From positions 62,001 to 126,000 of the forward strand of contig CANPVP010000004.1 of NCBI GenBank assembly GCA_947581825.1: a stretch of 64,000 nt of DNA, written 5' to 3'. Positions within the stretch are counted from its first letter, which is position 1; the number at the start of each line of letters is the position of its first letter. This stretch comes from an uncultured Clostridia bacterium (GTDB taxonomy: Bacteria > Bacillota > Clostridia > TANB77 > CAG-508). Of the stretch, positions 1-10,801 are shown piece by piece. A program made the translations under genes and the position numbers. The notes below the pieces were generated by a model that ran no database searches, was not told the origin of the DNA, and saw only the letters and a program-made list of their open reading frames with translations.

Positions 1-282
1 TATTAAATCTAAAACAGTTGGTCTATCAAATTGATCTTTAACTGTTGTTACATATCCTATTGGTTTATTTACAATAATATATATGTGTGATTTTTCTTCA
101 TCTATTTCCACTAATTTGTTTTCAAAAAATATTTTATCTTGCTTAGGATTTATTTTTGTTCCCAATTCTGTTATTATAACATTATTTACTTTAACTTTGC
201 CTTCTAGAATATATTCTTCACATTTTCTTCTTGAAGCAATTCCAGCTTCAGCTAGAAATTTTTGTAATCGAATCTCTTCCAT
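1..282 (-). CDS. Pseudouridine synthase, RsuA/RluB family (N-terminal part; gene runs off window start)
   Basis: Reverse translation gives MEEIRLQKFLAEAGIASRRKCEEYILEGKVKVNN...IVNKPIGYVTT: S4 domain plus NKP motif of RluB-like enzymes. Absent from the ORF track because it is truncated. Confidence 0.85.
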   Translation of the reverse strand, partial: MEEIRLQKFLAEAGIASRRKCEEYILEGKVKVNNVIITELGTKINPKQDKIFFENKLVEIDEEKSHIYIIVNKPIGYVTTVKDQFDRPTVLDLI

Positions 283-301
283 TTCGCTCCCTCTTATATT
301 T

Positions 302-1237
302 TTAATCTGTTATTTTTCTATTCTCCAATTCTTTTAATACATTTTCAAATTCAACTGGTAACTCTGCTTCAAGTATCATTTTTTCACTTGTTATAGGGTG
401 CATAAATTCTAATTTTTTTGCATGCAATAATTGTCCTATAATTCCAAATTCATTCTTACCATTTGAATAAGTATAATCTCCAATAACTGGATATCCTATT
501 TCAGATAAATGTACTCTAATTTGATGCGTTCTACCTGTATCTATTTTTATTTCTAATAAAGTATATTTATCATATCTTTGCAGTACTTTAAAATGCGTTA
601 TTGCTTCTTTTCCTTGTTTTGTTACTGCCATTTTTTTTCTGTCTTTTGTACTTCTTCCTATTGGCATATTTATTGTTGCTTCATTTTCTTTGATAATCCC
701 TCTAACTAGAGCTATATATGTCTTCTTAACTTTTCTATCTTTTATTTGTTCACTCATATTAATATGTGCTTTATCATTTTTTGCAATTATTAATAACCCT
801 GAGGTATCTTTATCTAATCTATGAACTATTCCTGGCCTGATTTCTCCTCCTATACCTGATAAAGAATCTTTACATATATTCATAATTGCATTAACTATAG
901 TACCATCAGGATTGCCATTTGCAGGATGAACTACAATTCCTTTAGGTTTGTTTATTACTATTATATCTTTATCCTCATATATAATTTCTAAAGGTATATC
1001 TTGTGCTTTTAAATCAATTTCCTGTGCTTCTTCTTCCTCAATTTCAATAATATCGTTTAAACATACCTTATATGATGCTTTCTGCCTTTTTCCATTAACT
1101 AGTACTTTATCTTTTTCTAATAATCTTTGAATAGCTGTTCTAGATAATTCTGTATTTAAGATTGAAATTACTTTGTCTAATCTTATATTTATATTCTTTT
1201 CGTCAATACAATATTTATTCACCTTAATATTCCTCAT
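302..1237 (-). CDS. rluD: 23S rRNA pseudouridine synthase, RluA/RluD family
   Basis: S4 domain then HRLDKDTSGLLIIAKND and GRTHQIRVHLSEIGYPVIGD motifs. Confidence 0.93.
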   Translation of the reverse strand: MRNIKVNKYCIDEKNINIRLDKVISILNTELSRTAIQRLLEKDKVLVNGKRQKASYKVCLNDIIEIEEEEAQEIDLKAQDIPLEIIYEDKDIIVINKPKGIVVHPANGNPDGTIVNAIMNICKDSLSGIGGEIRPGIVHRLDKDTSGLLIIAKNDKAHINMSEQIKDRKVKKTYIALVRGIIKENEATINMPIGRSTKDRKKMAVTKQGKEAITHFKVLQRYDKYTLLEIKIDTGRTHQIRVHLSEIGYPVIGDYTYSNGKNEFGIIGQLLHAKKLEFMHPITSEKMILEAELPVEFENVLKELENRKITD

Positions 1238-1749
1238 TTCGTACCCTGTTTTTCCTTATTCATGTTTAATTCCTCTTTTGCTTTTGCCACCAATGCAAAT
1301 ACTAGAAGAAACCAACTTACCACTAAGAATATATCTGCTAAGTTACATCTTGGATAACTAGGTATTATCAATAAGTTAATAAAATCTACTACATATCCTC
1401 TAAAAATTCTATCAATTAAATTGCTTAAGCCTCCTGCTACAGCTGTACTGAGTAAAAACATAGTTTTTGGTCCGATTTTTTCTCTTTGCATTATCATAAA
1501 TCTAATTATTATTGCAATAACAATAATATTAGAACCTATTATTAGCATTTTGCTATCTCCTTGTGCAATTCCAAAAGCTATCCCTGTATTTTCTAAATAG
1601 CTAAAACTTAATACGTTTTTTATAATTACTTGCTCTTTTTCTTTTGTAAACCTTATTGCATATAATTTAGTTAATTGTTCTACAATTATTAATACAATTA
1701 TTAATGTTAAAACTCTTACAAATCTGTTAGATGTTTTCTCTTTTTTCAT
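1234..1749 (-). CDS. lspA: Lipoprotein signal peptidase (signal peptidase II)
   Basis: Multi-TM; ENTGIAFG and GGLSNLIDRIFRGYVVDFINL catalytic motifs. Confidence 0.93.
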   Translation of the reverse strand: MKKEKTSNRFVRVLTLIIVLIIVEQLTKLYAIRFTKEKEQVIIKNVLSFSYLENTGIAFGIAQGDSKMLIIGSNIIVIAIIIRFMIMQREKIGPKTMFLLSTAVAGGLSNLIDRIFRGYVVDFINLLIIPSYPRCNLADIFLVVSWFLLVFALVAKAKEELNMNKEKQGTK

Positions 1750-1767
1750 TTTTGGCTCCTTAACACA

Positions 1768-3387
1768 TTACTTTTTAGATTTTTCTAACTTTCTCTCGTA
1801 TATAACAAAAGAAGCATCTGAATATATTTCATTGTAATTATCATCATCTTCTAAATCTGAATTCAAATCACTATCTTTATATAGTATAACATGCGTAATT
1901 CCATATTTCTCAAACATTTCTTCATAATCTGCATGTTCATATTCTGTATCTATAAAATCTCTAAAAATATCTCTATCACCATTAAATTCTGGAGAATATA
2001 AATCAGCTCTTGAATCTATAAATACTGGTATATCACAATATAATAAATAACTGCCGTAATTGTATTCATTAAATAATTTTATTTCATTTAAGTCTAAATT
2101 TTCTTTAATAAATTCTGCTGCATATACAGGATATGAATTCTCATCAACATATACCTCTTCATTTTTATCATCATATACAAGCACCACTAATATTGCCATT
2201 GCAACTATAAAAATTAGTATTCCGACTTTATCAGTTAGCTCTTTAATTAATCCTTCAATTATCTTTTTATAATCTCTATCTAAAACTTGACTTAATAATC
2301 TTGCAATAATTAGACCTCCTAATAAAACTAATAAAGAAAACTGTCTTTGTGATTTTATTGTAAGATATGATAAGCCTAATAACATAAATAAATCTGATAA
2401 TCTTATTTTATTATCTAAGAAACCTATAATAAAAATATAAATGGCAAATACAATAGTATATTTGACTTCATCAGCCAATACTATTGGTTGATGCTCATTA
2501 ATATTATCAGTAGTTGTTCCCATCATAGTTTTTGCTAAATATGTATATGGCTCAAAAGTATTTTGTGGAGTAATTAAACCTGTAATAGCACATACTACAA
2601 TAACTAAAATTAACCATTTAATATTTCCATTTCTTACTATTTTTATTTTATATGGATTTTCTCTTTTTAACTCTAATTTCTCTTTTATTTTATTTAATTC
2701 TTCTAATTTATTTTCATATAATTCTTGTTTTTCTTTATTATCTTTTTTCTTAAATTTTTTAATTTTTAATTTTATTTTAAAATATTTTAGCCAATATATA
2801 TAATCTATTGATAATAAATATTCTGCTAGATATGGTAAAAACAAAATAAATAAGAATGGCCATACTGCCACATGCATATTCGCTACTAATAAGAAGCTTA
2901 TTACTAAACCTATAGCATATCTTATTTTATGATTTTCTAAGAACTTTTCTATAAAATAGATTACCCATACCATTATAATAAAAGAAACTAGCTGTGCTCT
3001 CGCAGCTATAAAGCTCTCTAAACAATACATTGCTCCTAATGTTGCAATTACTGACACAATCATATTTTTATTTAGTTTAAGATTTACTATATATAAACTC
3101 AGCCCCAAAATTGCAGAAAATACTACCGTAGATATATATATAGCTGTTAATCCACCTATTGAATATATTAAATATATCATAACATCATATAACCAATGAG
3201 GATATGTATATATAAGGTCTTCATGCCATGAGAATGGATCCTGCATATCTACACCATTTTGCAATATGTGTTCACCTATTTTTATAGTATAGAAAGTATC
3301 ATTTTGCAATTCTACAGGTGCCAATGCCATTGAAAATATTATAATACCTAAAATTGAAATAATCATAAATATTTTTTTATTCTTCAT
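1768..3387 (-). CDS. Polytopic membrane protein, possibly GT-C glycosyltransferase-like
   Basis: 539 aa, many TM helices, C-terminal soluble segment with PVFIDSRADLY; coiled Lys/Glu loop in the middle. Confidence 0.5.
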   Translation of the reverse strand: MKNKKIFMIISILGIIIFSMALAPVELQNDTFYTIKIGEHILQNGVDMQDPFSWHEDLIYTYPHWLYDVMIYLIYSIGGLTAIYISTVVFSAILGLSLYIVNLKLNKNMIVSVIATLGAMYCLESFIAARAQLVSFIIMVWVIYFIEKFLENHKIRYAIGLVISFLLVANMHVAVWPFLFILFLPYLAEYLLSIDYIYWLKYFKIKLKIKKFKKKDNKEKQELYENKLEELNKIKEKLELKRENPYKIKIVRNGNIKWLILVIVVCAITGLITPQNTFEPYTYLAKTMMGTTTDNINEHQPIVLADEVKYTIVFAIYIFIIGFLDNKIRLSDLFMLLGLSYLTIKSQRQFSLLVLLGGLIIARLLSQVLDRDYKKIIEGLIKELTDKVGILIFIVAMAILVVLVYDDKNEEVYVDENSYPVYAAEFIKENLDLNEIKLFNEYNYGSYLLYCDIPVFIDSRADLYSPEFNGDRDIFRDFIDTEYEHADYEEMFEKYGITHVILYKDSDLNSDLEDDDNYNEIYSDASFVIYERKLEKSKK

Positions 3388-3645
3388 TTTTATTCTCCTT
3401 TAGAAAATTCAATCTTCGCTTTATAAAACAAATACATTATACAAAAAAAGCTTCAAAAGTACAAGCCCTCTTTTAATATATAAAATAGATACCAAATTTT
3501 AAATAATAAGTTATTAAGAATTTATAACATTTCCATAATTATCTTATATGGAACTTTTCTCTTTATTCGAATAAAAAAAAACTCCCACCAAAAAAGAGCT
3601 ACAATATTAATATGCAACTCTTATATTTTTTTATATTCTATTTTT

Positions 3646-3984
3646 TTATCCTACCCATCTAATAACTTTAATATCTTTATATGTAGTTAATACCTGATTG
3701 TATTTTGAATAATCTTCTTCCCAAAGTTCATTTGGAACCTTTTCAAATGCTGAAAATACTTCTTCTGCTTCCTTTAAAAATAATATTTGCTCTTGTGCAC
3801 TAAACTTTTCATATTTCTTAGAAAAAACATACAACTTATCTAGCATCTCATTAGCCTGTATAAATCTGAAAAAATCTTTAACTGTCATTCCTGCCATTTT
3901 TATTTGTAAATAAGCAAAACCTACTAATGCAAATATTAAAAATAATAAAATATATATCAATTTAATTATCAACATAATAATCAC
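3646..3984 (-). CDS. Small hypothetical protein with N-terminal TM helix
   Basis: 112-aa ORF, hydrophobic N-terminus, AGGGTG-like RBS upstream. Confidence 0.5.
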   Translation of the reverse strand: MIIMLIIKLIYILLFLIFALVGFAYLQIKMAGMTVKDFFRFIQANEMLDKLYVFSKKYEKFSAQEQILFLKEAEEVFSAFEKVPNELWEEDYSKYNQVLTTYKDIKVIRWVG

Positions 3985-4051
3985 CCTCTTTTTAACCCTA
4001 TGAACATTATACCATAATTTGGATATAAATGCAAATTTTATGCTTAAATGG

Positions 4052-4080
4052 TTGACTTTTACATAAATTTATATTAAAAT
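4052..4080 (+). promoter_or_regulatory. Sigma-A-type promoter for rplM-rpsI
   Basis: TTGACT - 17 nt - TAAAAT. Confidence 0.6.
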
Positions 4081-4104
4081 ATATTAGCATTATATCGATA
4101 TGTT

Positions 4105-4141
4105 GTAAATATATAACTTCTCCCCGGTAGTTTATATTTAC
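4105..4141 (+). promoter_or_regulatory. Putative L13 leader hairpin
   Basis: GTAAATATATAAC-ttctccccggta-GTTTATATTTAC stem-loop between promoter and rplM; position matches known L13 autoregulatory leaders. Confidence 0.45.
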
Positions 4142-4195
4142 AAATCATATTAAAAAATTTAGAAATTAAATAATGAATGGAGGGTATTAACTACC

Positions 4196-4630
4196 ATGAA
4201 TAATACAACATATAGTATAAAAGAAAATGAAATCGAAAGAAAATGGTATATAATTGATGCAACTAATAAACCTTTAGGTAGAGTTGCTACTGAAGCTGCT
4301 AAATTATTAAGAGGAAAACATAAACCTACTTTCACACCAAATTTAGATGTAGGTGATCATGTAATAATTATTAATTGTAGTAAAGTTATTTTAACTGGTA
4401 ATAAAATGAATCAAAAAGTTTACAGACATCACTCAGGATATATTGGTGGAATGAAAGAAATCGTTGCTAAAGATATGTTAGCTAACAGTCCTGAAAAAGC
4501 TTTAACTTTAGCTATTAAAGGAATGCTTCCACACAATAGTTTAGGAAGACAATCAATAAAAAAATTAAGAGTATATGCTGGTAGTGAGCATGAAAATCAA
4601 GCTCAGAAGCCAGAAATATGGAACTTCTAA
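4196..4630 (+). CDS. rplM: 50S ribosomal protein L13
   Basis: [43 protein letters not shown]. Confidence 0.97.
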   Translation: MNNTTYSIKENEIERKWYIIDATNKPLGRVATEAAKLLRGKHKPTFTPNLDVGDHVIIINCSKVILTGNKMNQKVYRHHSGYIGGMKEIVAKDMLANSPEKALTLAIKGMLPHNSLGRQSIKKLRVYAGSEHENQAQKPEIWNF

Positions 4631-4656
4631 TTAAATAGTGTAAGGAGGAAAAATAA

Positions 4657-5064
4657 ATGCCAAAAGCAAAATCAGAAAAAATAGTATTTTATGGTACTGG
4701 TAGAAGAAAAAGTTCAATTGCTAGAGTACGTTTAGTAGAAGGAACTGGAGTTATAACAATAAACGGTGTAGATATAGATGATTATTTAGGTTTAGATACT
4801 TTAAAAGTTATAGTTAAACAACCACTAAATGCAACTAATACATTAGCTAAATATGATGTTATTGCTAAAGTAAGTGGTGGTGGATTTACAGGTCAAGCTG
4901 GTGCAATCCGTCATGGTATAGCAAGAGCTTTATTAGAAGCTAATAGTGAATTTAGACCAATATTAAAATCAAGCGGATTCTTAACAAGAGATCCTCGTAT
5001 GAAAGAAAGAAAGAAATATGGTCTTAAGAAAGCTAGAAAAGCACCACAATTTTCAAAGAGATAA
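4657..5064 (+). CDS. rpsI: 30S ribosomal protein S9
   Basis: [21 protein letters not shown]...[11 protein letters not shown]. Confidence 0.98.
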   Translation: MPKAKSEKIVFYGTGRRKSSIARVRLVEGTGVITINGVDIDDYLGLDTLKVIVKQPLNATNTLAKYDVIAKVSGGGFTGQAGAIRHGIARALLEANSEFRPILKSSGFLTRDPRMKERKKYGLKKARKAPQFSKR

Positions 5065-5075
5065 AATTAAAAGTG

Positions 5076-5114
5076 AAAAAAACTCGAAAGTTTTATACTT
5101 TCGAGTTTTTTATT
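5076..5114. terminator. Bidirectional intrinsic terminator between convergent rpsI and valS
   Basis: AAAAAACTCGAAAG-ttttata-CTTTCGAGTTTTTT hairpin. Confidence 0.85.
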
Positions 5115-5120
5115 TCACTC

Positions 5121-7811
5121 TTATAATTCTTTTAGTCTTTCTTCTATGTTTTTAAGCAAATCTTGATATTTTTCAAGTTTATCTTTTTCTTCTTGTATTT
5201 TGGTTTCTGGTGCCTTTGAAACAAAACCTGGATTATTTAGCATTTTACTTGCTCTTTCTATCTCTGCTTCTATTTTTTTCTTCTCCCCCTCTAGTCTAAC
5301 TCTTTCTGCTTTTAAATCAACTAATTCTTCAAGTGGTATAAATAATTCAATATCTTCACCTAATATTGATATAGCATTTTTTGCAATTCCTTCTTTATCG
5401 CTTTGAACTATTATATCTTCTGCAAAACCTAATTTTTTCAAAAAGTTTTCAGATTCTTTTATCATTTCTTGGTAGTCCTTAGTAACAAATATTAATTTTG
5501 ATTTTTTAGAAGGATGAACATTCATTTTAGCTCTTATATTTCTTATTTCTACTATAATTTCTTTTATCTTTTCCATCATCTCTTCTTCTTTTTCAAAGCT
5601 AATTTTTTCATGATACTTTGGCCATTTGCTTACCATTAATTCTTTGTCATTGTATTTGGCTAAAGAAGAATATACTTTAGATGTTATAAATGGCATTATT
5701 GGATGTAATAATTTTAAAGCTAACCCAAATACATAATCTAAGCACCAACAAACTGATATTTTTTCTTCTTTATCTTCACTATATAATCTTGTTTTTGCAA
5801 TTTCAATATACCAATCACAAAATTCATTCCATATGAAATTGTACATTTTCTCTAACGCAACACCAAAATCATAGTTTTCAATATTTTGTGTAACATCCTT
5901 AATTAATGTATTTAGTTTATTTATTATCCATCTATCTTCTATCTTTAATAAACTAGATTTAAATTCTTTTTTCTCTTTATCATAAACTTTTTCATGGAAC
6001 TCTATAATATCTTTATCTTCTACTGAATTCATTGTTATAAATTTTGCTGCATTCCATATTTTATTACAGAAATTAGATGCTTGCTCTAATTTCTCTGGCA
6101 TAAATTTAATATCATTTCCTGCTGAAATTCCATATATTAGAGAAAATCTTAAACTATCCGTTCCATATTTTTCTATTATATCTAATGGATCTATTCCATT
6201 TCCTAATGATTTAGACATTTTTCTTCCTTGGCTATCTCTAACTATCCCATGTATTAACACATCTGAAAATGGCTTTTCTCCCATACATTCCATTCCTGAG
6301 AAAATCATTCTAGCAACCCAAAATGTTATAATATCATATCCTGTAACCAACACATTTGTTGGATAAAATCTTTTTAAATCTTCTGAATTTTTATTTGGCC
6401 AACCTAAAGTTGAAAAAGGCCATAAAGCTGAACTAAACCATGTATCTAGAGTATCTTTATCTTGATTAATATTTTTACTTCCACACTTCTCACATTTACC
6501 TGGATTTTCTTTAGAAACAGTTATATGTCCACATTCATCGCAATAATATGCTGGTATTCTATGGCCCCACCATATTTGACGTGAAATACACCAATCCTGT
6601 ATATTATTCATCCAGTTAAAGTATGTTTTTTCATATTTTTTAGGTATAAACTTTATAGCTCCATTTTGAACTTTCTCTATTGCTGGCTTTGCTAGTTCAC
6701 TCATTTTTACAAACCATTGATTTGATATTTTTGGTTCTATTGTATGCTTACATCTTTCACATTTTGCAACATTATGTGTATATGCTTCTTCTTTTACTAA
6801 AGCCCCTATTTCTTTTAATTTCTCAACAATCTTTATTCTAGCTTCTTTTAACTCCATACCTTTATATTCTGGAACTAAATCGCCCATTTTAAAATCTTTG
6901 TCAAATACTTCAATTATTTCTAGATTGTGTCTTAATCCTGCTTGATAGTCATTCATATCATGAGCTGGAGTTATCTTAACACAACCTGTTCCAAATTCTT
7001 TTTCAACAAAAGGATCTGCTATAATTGGAATTTCTTTATTCATAATAGGTAAAATACATTTTTTTCCTACTATATCTTTATATCGTTCATCACTTGGATG
7101 TACTGCAACAGCAGTATCTCCTAGCATTGTTTCTGGTCTAGTAGTTGCTACTACTACATATTTATCTTTTTCTCCTACTATTGGATATCTTATATGCCAT
7201 AAGTGTGAATCTTCTTCATGATACTCAACCTCTATGTCTGATACTGATGTATTACAATTTGTACACCAGTTAACCATTCTCCTACCTCTATAAATATATC
7301 CTTTTTTATATAAATTCAAAAACTGTTCTAAAACTGCATTTGACATTCCCTCATCTAATGTAAATCTAGAACGTTCCCAGTCACAAGAACATCCCAATTT
7401 TCTTTGTTGTGTTTGAATTGTATCACCATATAAACGTGTCCAAGCCCAAGCTTCTTCTAAAAATTTTTCTCTTCCTATTTCATATTTTGTTTTTCCTTCA
7501 TTTCTTAATTTTTCAACTACTTTCATTTCTGTTGAAATAGCAGAATGGTCTGTTCCTGGTAACCATAAAGTTTCAAATCCCTGCATTCTCTTAAATCTTA
7601 TTAGTATATCTTGTAAAGTATCATCTAATGCATGCCCCATATGTAATTTTCCTGTTACGTTTGGTGGTGGCATCATTATACAAAAAGATTCTGCCCCCTC
7701 TTTTTTTACTGGCTTAAAATATCCTTTTTCTTCCCATTCTTTATATAAGGATTCTTCAAAATCTTTTGGATTATATTTTTCACTAAGTTTTTCCAATGTC
7801 TCTTCCTCCAA
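5121..7811 (-). CDS. valS: Valyl-tRNA synthetase
   Basis: PPPNVTGKLHMGHALDDTLQD, KMSKSLGNGIDPLDII, C-terminal coiled coil. Confidence 0.98.
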   Translation of the reverse strand: MEEETLEKLSEKYNPKDFEESLYKEWEEKGYFKPVKKEGAESFCIMMPPPNVTGKLHMGHALDDTLQDILIRFKRMQGFETLWLPGTDHSAISTEMKVVEKLRNEGKTKYEIGREKFLEEAWAWTRLYGDTIQTQQRKLGCSCDWERSRFTLDEGMSNAVLEQFLNLYKKGYIYRGRRMVNWCTNCNTSVSDIEVEYHEEDSHLWHIRYPIVGEKDKYVVVATTRPETMLGDTAVAVHPSDERYKDIVGKKCILPIMNKEIPIIADPFVEKEFGTGCVKITPAHDMNDYQAGLRHNLEIIEVFDKDFKMGDLVPEYKGMELKEARIKIVEKLKEIGALVKEEAYTHNVAKCERCKHTIEPKISNQWFVKMSELAKPAIEKVQNGAIKFIPKKYEKTYFNWMNNIQDWCISRQIWWGHRIPAYYCDECGHITVSKENPGKCEKCGSKNINQDKDTLDTWFSSALWPFSTLGWPNKNSEDLKRFYPTNVLVTGYDIITFWVARMIFSGMECMGEKPFSDVLIHGIVRDSQGRKMSKSLGNGIDPLDIIEKYGTDSLRFSLIYGISAGNDIKFMPEKLEQASNFCNKIWNAAKFITMNSVEDKDIIEFHEKVYDKEKKEFKSSLLKIEDRWIINKLNTLIKDVTQNIENYDFGVALEKMYNFIWNEFCDWYIEIAKTRLYSEDKEEKISVCWCLDYVFGLALKLLHPIMPFITSKVYSSLAKYNDKELMVSKWPKYHEKISFEKEEEMMEKIKEIIVEIRNIRAKMNVHPSKKSKLIFVTKDYQEMIKESENFLKKLGFAEDIIVQSDKEGIAKNAISILGEDIELFIPLEELVDLKAERVRLEGEKKKIEAEIERASKMLNNPGFVSKAPETKIQEEKDKLEKYQDLLKNIEERLKEL

Positions 7812-7826
7812 TCTTTTTGATTTTTG

Positions 7827-8585
7827 TTATTTTATTTGACTTTCGTCTTTTTCATTCTCTACTGCTTCTGGCTCTCCTTTTTGAGTTTTGCTTTCTAATA
7901 CTTTAAAAACTAGATTTATTGTACTTGACCCCAATAATCTCTTCATTTCAGTTTTTATTTTACTGTCCTCAATTTTACTATTCTCTGAATTAAGTTTTTC
8001 TTTTATACTTTTTAGTCTATTAAAATCTTCTTGAGATATGTCAGGATTTGGTTCATTTAAAATTGAACCTAATTTTTGTTGAATAAATATAAAATCATTT
8101 TGTTCCTCTGTTAAATTCCAACCTTCTATAATGCTAACAACTCCACTATTAACTTTCTTTGCAGATTTTTTTAATTCTTCAATTTCGCTATCTAATGATA
8201 AGCCTTTTTTTTGTATTTCATTTGCTCTATCTCTTCCAATTATCCCAACATACAAATCTCTCTTTTTCTTTTTTACTGTTTCTTCAAGTGCTGAAGGAGC
8301 CACATTTTCTAATTGTTTTTGACATTTTTCTATTTTTCTTTCAATAGGTATTTTCCATTCTGCTACAGCCATTGTATCATTATAATTTATTTCTATTGCA
8401 ATCTTTTTTAGTGCTTCATACCTTTCAAAAGTAGGTAAATTATCACATTCTCTGTATCTTTCTGGATTTTGTATTATTTTTTCTAGCAATTTTATTTTTT
8501 CCTTAATAAAAGCTTCATCGTTTTCTCCTAAGCCATCTTCTTGCAAAAACTCTGTTATTAGTTTTATCTCTTGTTGTATTGTCAT
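7827..8585 (-). CDS. Hypothetical charged/coiled protein co-transcribed with valS
   Basis: 252-aa ORF, 15-nt gap to valS, lies directly downstream of T-box leader. Confidence 0.6.
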   Translation of the reverse strand: MTIQQEIKLITEFLQEDGLGENDEAFIKEKIKLLEKIIQNPERYRECDNLPTFERYEALKKIAIEINYNDTMAVAEWKIPIERKIEKCQKQLENVAPSALEETVKKKKRDLYVGIIGRDRANEIQKKGLSLDSEIEELKKSAKKVNSGVVSIIEGWNLTEEQNDFIFIQQKLGSILNEPNPDISQEDFNRLKSIKEKLNSENSKIEDSKIKTEMKRLLGSSTINLVFKVLESKTQKGEPEAVENEKDESQIK

Positions 8586-8627
8586 AATTCATCACATCTC
8601 CTTTTTATTATTTGGGTAAACTAATGC

Positions 8628-8875
8628 ATAAAGACCTCACCCTACATAAGGGCGAGGTCTTATCTCACGGTACCACCTTAATTAATATATAATCAAAAAA
8701 TTATATACACTTTACTAGCTTTTAACGTTGCTAAAACGAATATACCTACTTTTATTTTCGATATATCAACTCCAAAGCTACCTTCGGTTTTCTTTTCTAT
8801 AAGAAGCTCCCAGCCATAACTTCTTTTCTCTAAAATAGTAAGTAAAACCTACTCCTCTTCTTCATCGTTTTTTTA
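8628..8875 (-). promoter_or_regulatory. T-box riboswitch leader (valine specificity likely)
   Basis: Reverse strand carries AAGGTGGTACCGTG T-box/antiterminator motif followed by AAGACCTCGCCC-ttatgta-GGGTGAGGTCTT terminator hairpin; Stem I-like sequence upstream with GTA in GAAGGTAGCTTTGGAG. Confidence 0.9.
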
Positions 8876-8921
8876 TTTAATGGTTATATTATATCACTAA
8901 TTTTTATTTATTACAATACTT

Positions 8922-9686
8922 TTATTGAACAGAAAGTGAATTTATATCTATTCCATATGCATCCATTAACCATTTATAATAATCGAATGCCTCTATTGTT
9001 TCTGGAGCATCATATTTTCCACCTTTAGTATCTACAGTCATCTTTGTTATTACTGGAGCTTCCTTAGGTTCTGTAGTTTTTGTTTCTTTCTTTGTCTCTT
9101 CATCTTTTTCAGTTTTTCTTTCTACTTTTGCCACTTTTTCAATAACATCCATTCCCTCTATTACTTTACCAAAAACTGCATATTGTCCATTATATTCAGT
9201 ATAGTCACCTGTTGCAATGAAAAATTCTGATGAAGCAGCATCCATAGAATAATATGATGTTGCCATTGCAACATATCCCTTTTCTAATGGTAAATTATTT
9301 TCTGTATATTCATTATAATATGCTTCTGCTTTAATTGCATAGGTTGTATCTTTATCTGAACCTTTCTCAATTTTTGGATTTACTGCACTTAATGGTGCTG
9401 ATCCAGTTCCATTACCAGTTCCATCACCTGCTTGTACTGTTAAATCATCTATTGAATAGAAAGTTAATCCATTATAATAACCACTATTTATTAATGCAAT
9501 AAAATTCTCCACTGTATTTGGTGCTTTATCTGGATATAATTCCATTTTTACTGTTCCGAATTTTTCTATTTCCATAGTTACAACTGGATTTTCTGGTTTA
9601 TATGTTGCCTTTCTAAAATATCCATAACATAAAGTTCCTATTAAAACTACAACTATTATTGTACAAATAACTAATACTTTTTTCAT
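8922..9686 (-). CDS. Cyclophilin-type peptidyl-prolyl cis-trans isomerase, membrane/lipid-anchored
   Basis: KMELYPDKAPNTVENFIALINSGYYNGLTFY...YAVFGKVIEGMDVIEKV. Confidence 0.88.
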   Translation of the reverse strand: MKKVLVICTIIVVVLIGTLCYGYFRKATYKPENPVVTMEIEKFGTVKMELYPDKAPNTVENFIALINSGYYNGLTFYSIDDLTVQAGDGTGNGTGSAPLSAVNPKIEKGSDKDTTYAIKAEAYYNEYTENNLPLEKGYVAMATSYYSMDAASSEFFIATGDYTEYNGQYAVFGKVIEGMDVIEKVAKVERKTEKDEETKKETKTTEPKEAPVITKMTVDTKGGKYDAPETIEAFDYYKWLMDAYGIDINSLSVQ

Positions 9687-9727
9687 TTTTATCCTCCCAT
9701 AATTATAATAAATTGTTTTGTTCTATT

Positions 9728-10801
9728 TTATACCATTAAATTGTCAAAAGCAAACTGTTCTTGCATTCTTCTTAAAGATTGTTTTATGGAATTTGCTCTT
9801 ACTTCTCCAATTCCATCTACATCATCCAAATCTTGAATATCTGCAACTAATATATTTTGAAAATTCTTAAAATCCTGAATTAAATTCTCTACTATATTAT
9901 TTGGCATTTTTGGAATTTTATTTAATATTCTATATCCTTTTGGATATACTGCCTTTTCTTCATAATTATCAGAAACATCATATCCTAGTAGTTTTGCAAT
10001 ATTCTGTTCTTTTAATAACTCTTCTCTATTTAAAGCTATTATTTCATCTAACACTTTTTCTGCATTTTTTCTTTTTGCCTTAAGATAATCTTTTATTATA
10101 AATAATTCTTCTTTTTCTACATTCCCTATTAATTCCTCAAGCTGCATCTTTATTAATCTTCCATCTTCACCAAGTTCATATATATATCTTTGAACTTCTT
10201 CAGATACTTTCATTACCATTTCTGCTCTTTGTATTGCAGAAAGTACATTATCTAATGTAACTATATCATTAAATTCATACTCATTTAAAGTATTTAATTT
10301 TGTATCAAATACTTTTTTGTAATTATCAAGAGTTTGTAAGGCTTGATTTGCTTTGCTGATAGATTTTGATGTGTCTTCAATTACATATTTAAGGTTATCC
10401 TTATATATAGTTATTATGCTTCTTCTTTGAGATATACTTATAACTAGTTCTTTAGTTTGCTTAGCTGTACGTTCTGCTGTTCTATGTCTTGTTCCGGTTT
10501 CTTTTGTTGGAATTAAATATGATGGAATTAATTGAGCATTTGCATATAGTATTTTTTTCAAATCAGAACTTAATACTATTGCACCATCCATTTTGGCTAA
10601 TTCATATAATCTTGAAGCTGTATAATCAACATTTATGAAAAATCCTCCATCCACTATGTCTAAAACTTCTTTAGAATCTCCTATAACAATTAATGCACCT
10701 GTTTTTGATTTAAGAATATTTTCTAATCCTAATCTTATTTCAGTTCCTGGAGCAATCATCTTTAGTATATCTACCATAGTATCTTCACTATTTTGCCTCA
10801 C
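9728..10801 (-). CDS. disA: DNA integrity scanning diadenylate cyclase DisA
   Basis: DGAIVLSSDLKKILYANAQLIP and GTRHRTAERTAKQT DGA/RHR motifs; C-terminal HhH. Confidence 0.96.
   Translation of the reverse strand: MRQNSEDTMVDILKMIAPGTEIRLGLENILKSKTGALIVIGDSKEVLDIVDGGFFINVDYTASRLYELAKMDGAIVLSSDLKKILYANAQLIPSYLIPTKETGTRHRTAERTAKQTKELVISISQRRSIITIYKDNLKYVIEDTSKSISKANQALQTLDNYKKVFDTKLNTLNEYEFNDIVTLDNVLSAIQRAEMVMKVSEEVQRYIYELGEDGRLIKMQLEELIGNVEKEELFIIKDYLKAKRKNAEKVLDEIIALNREELLKEQNIAKLLGYDVSDNYEEKAVYPKGYRILNKIPKMPNNIVENLIQDFKNFQNILVADIQDLDDVDGIGEVRANSIKQSLRRMQEQFAFDNLMV

Noticed and set aside
83-337. Plus-strand ORF of 84 aa at the window start
   Set aside because: Antisense to rluB-like/rluD coding sequence; composition is the reverse complement of an AT-rich gene and there is no RBS.
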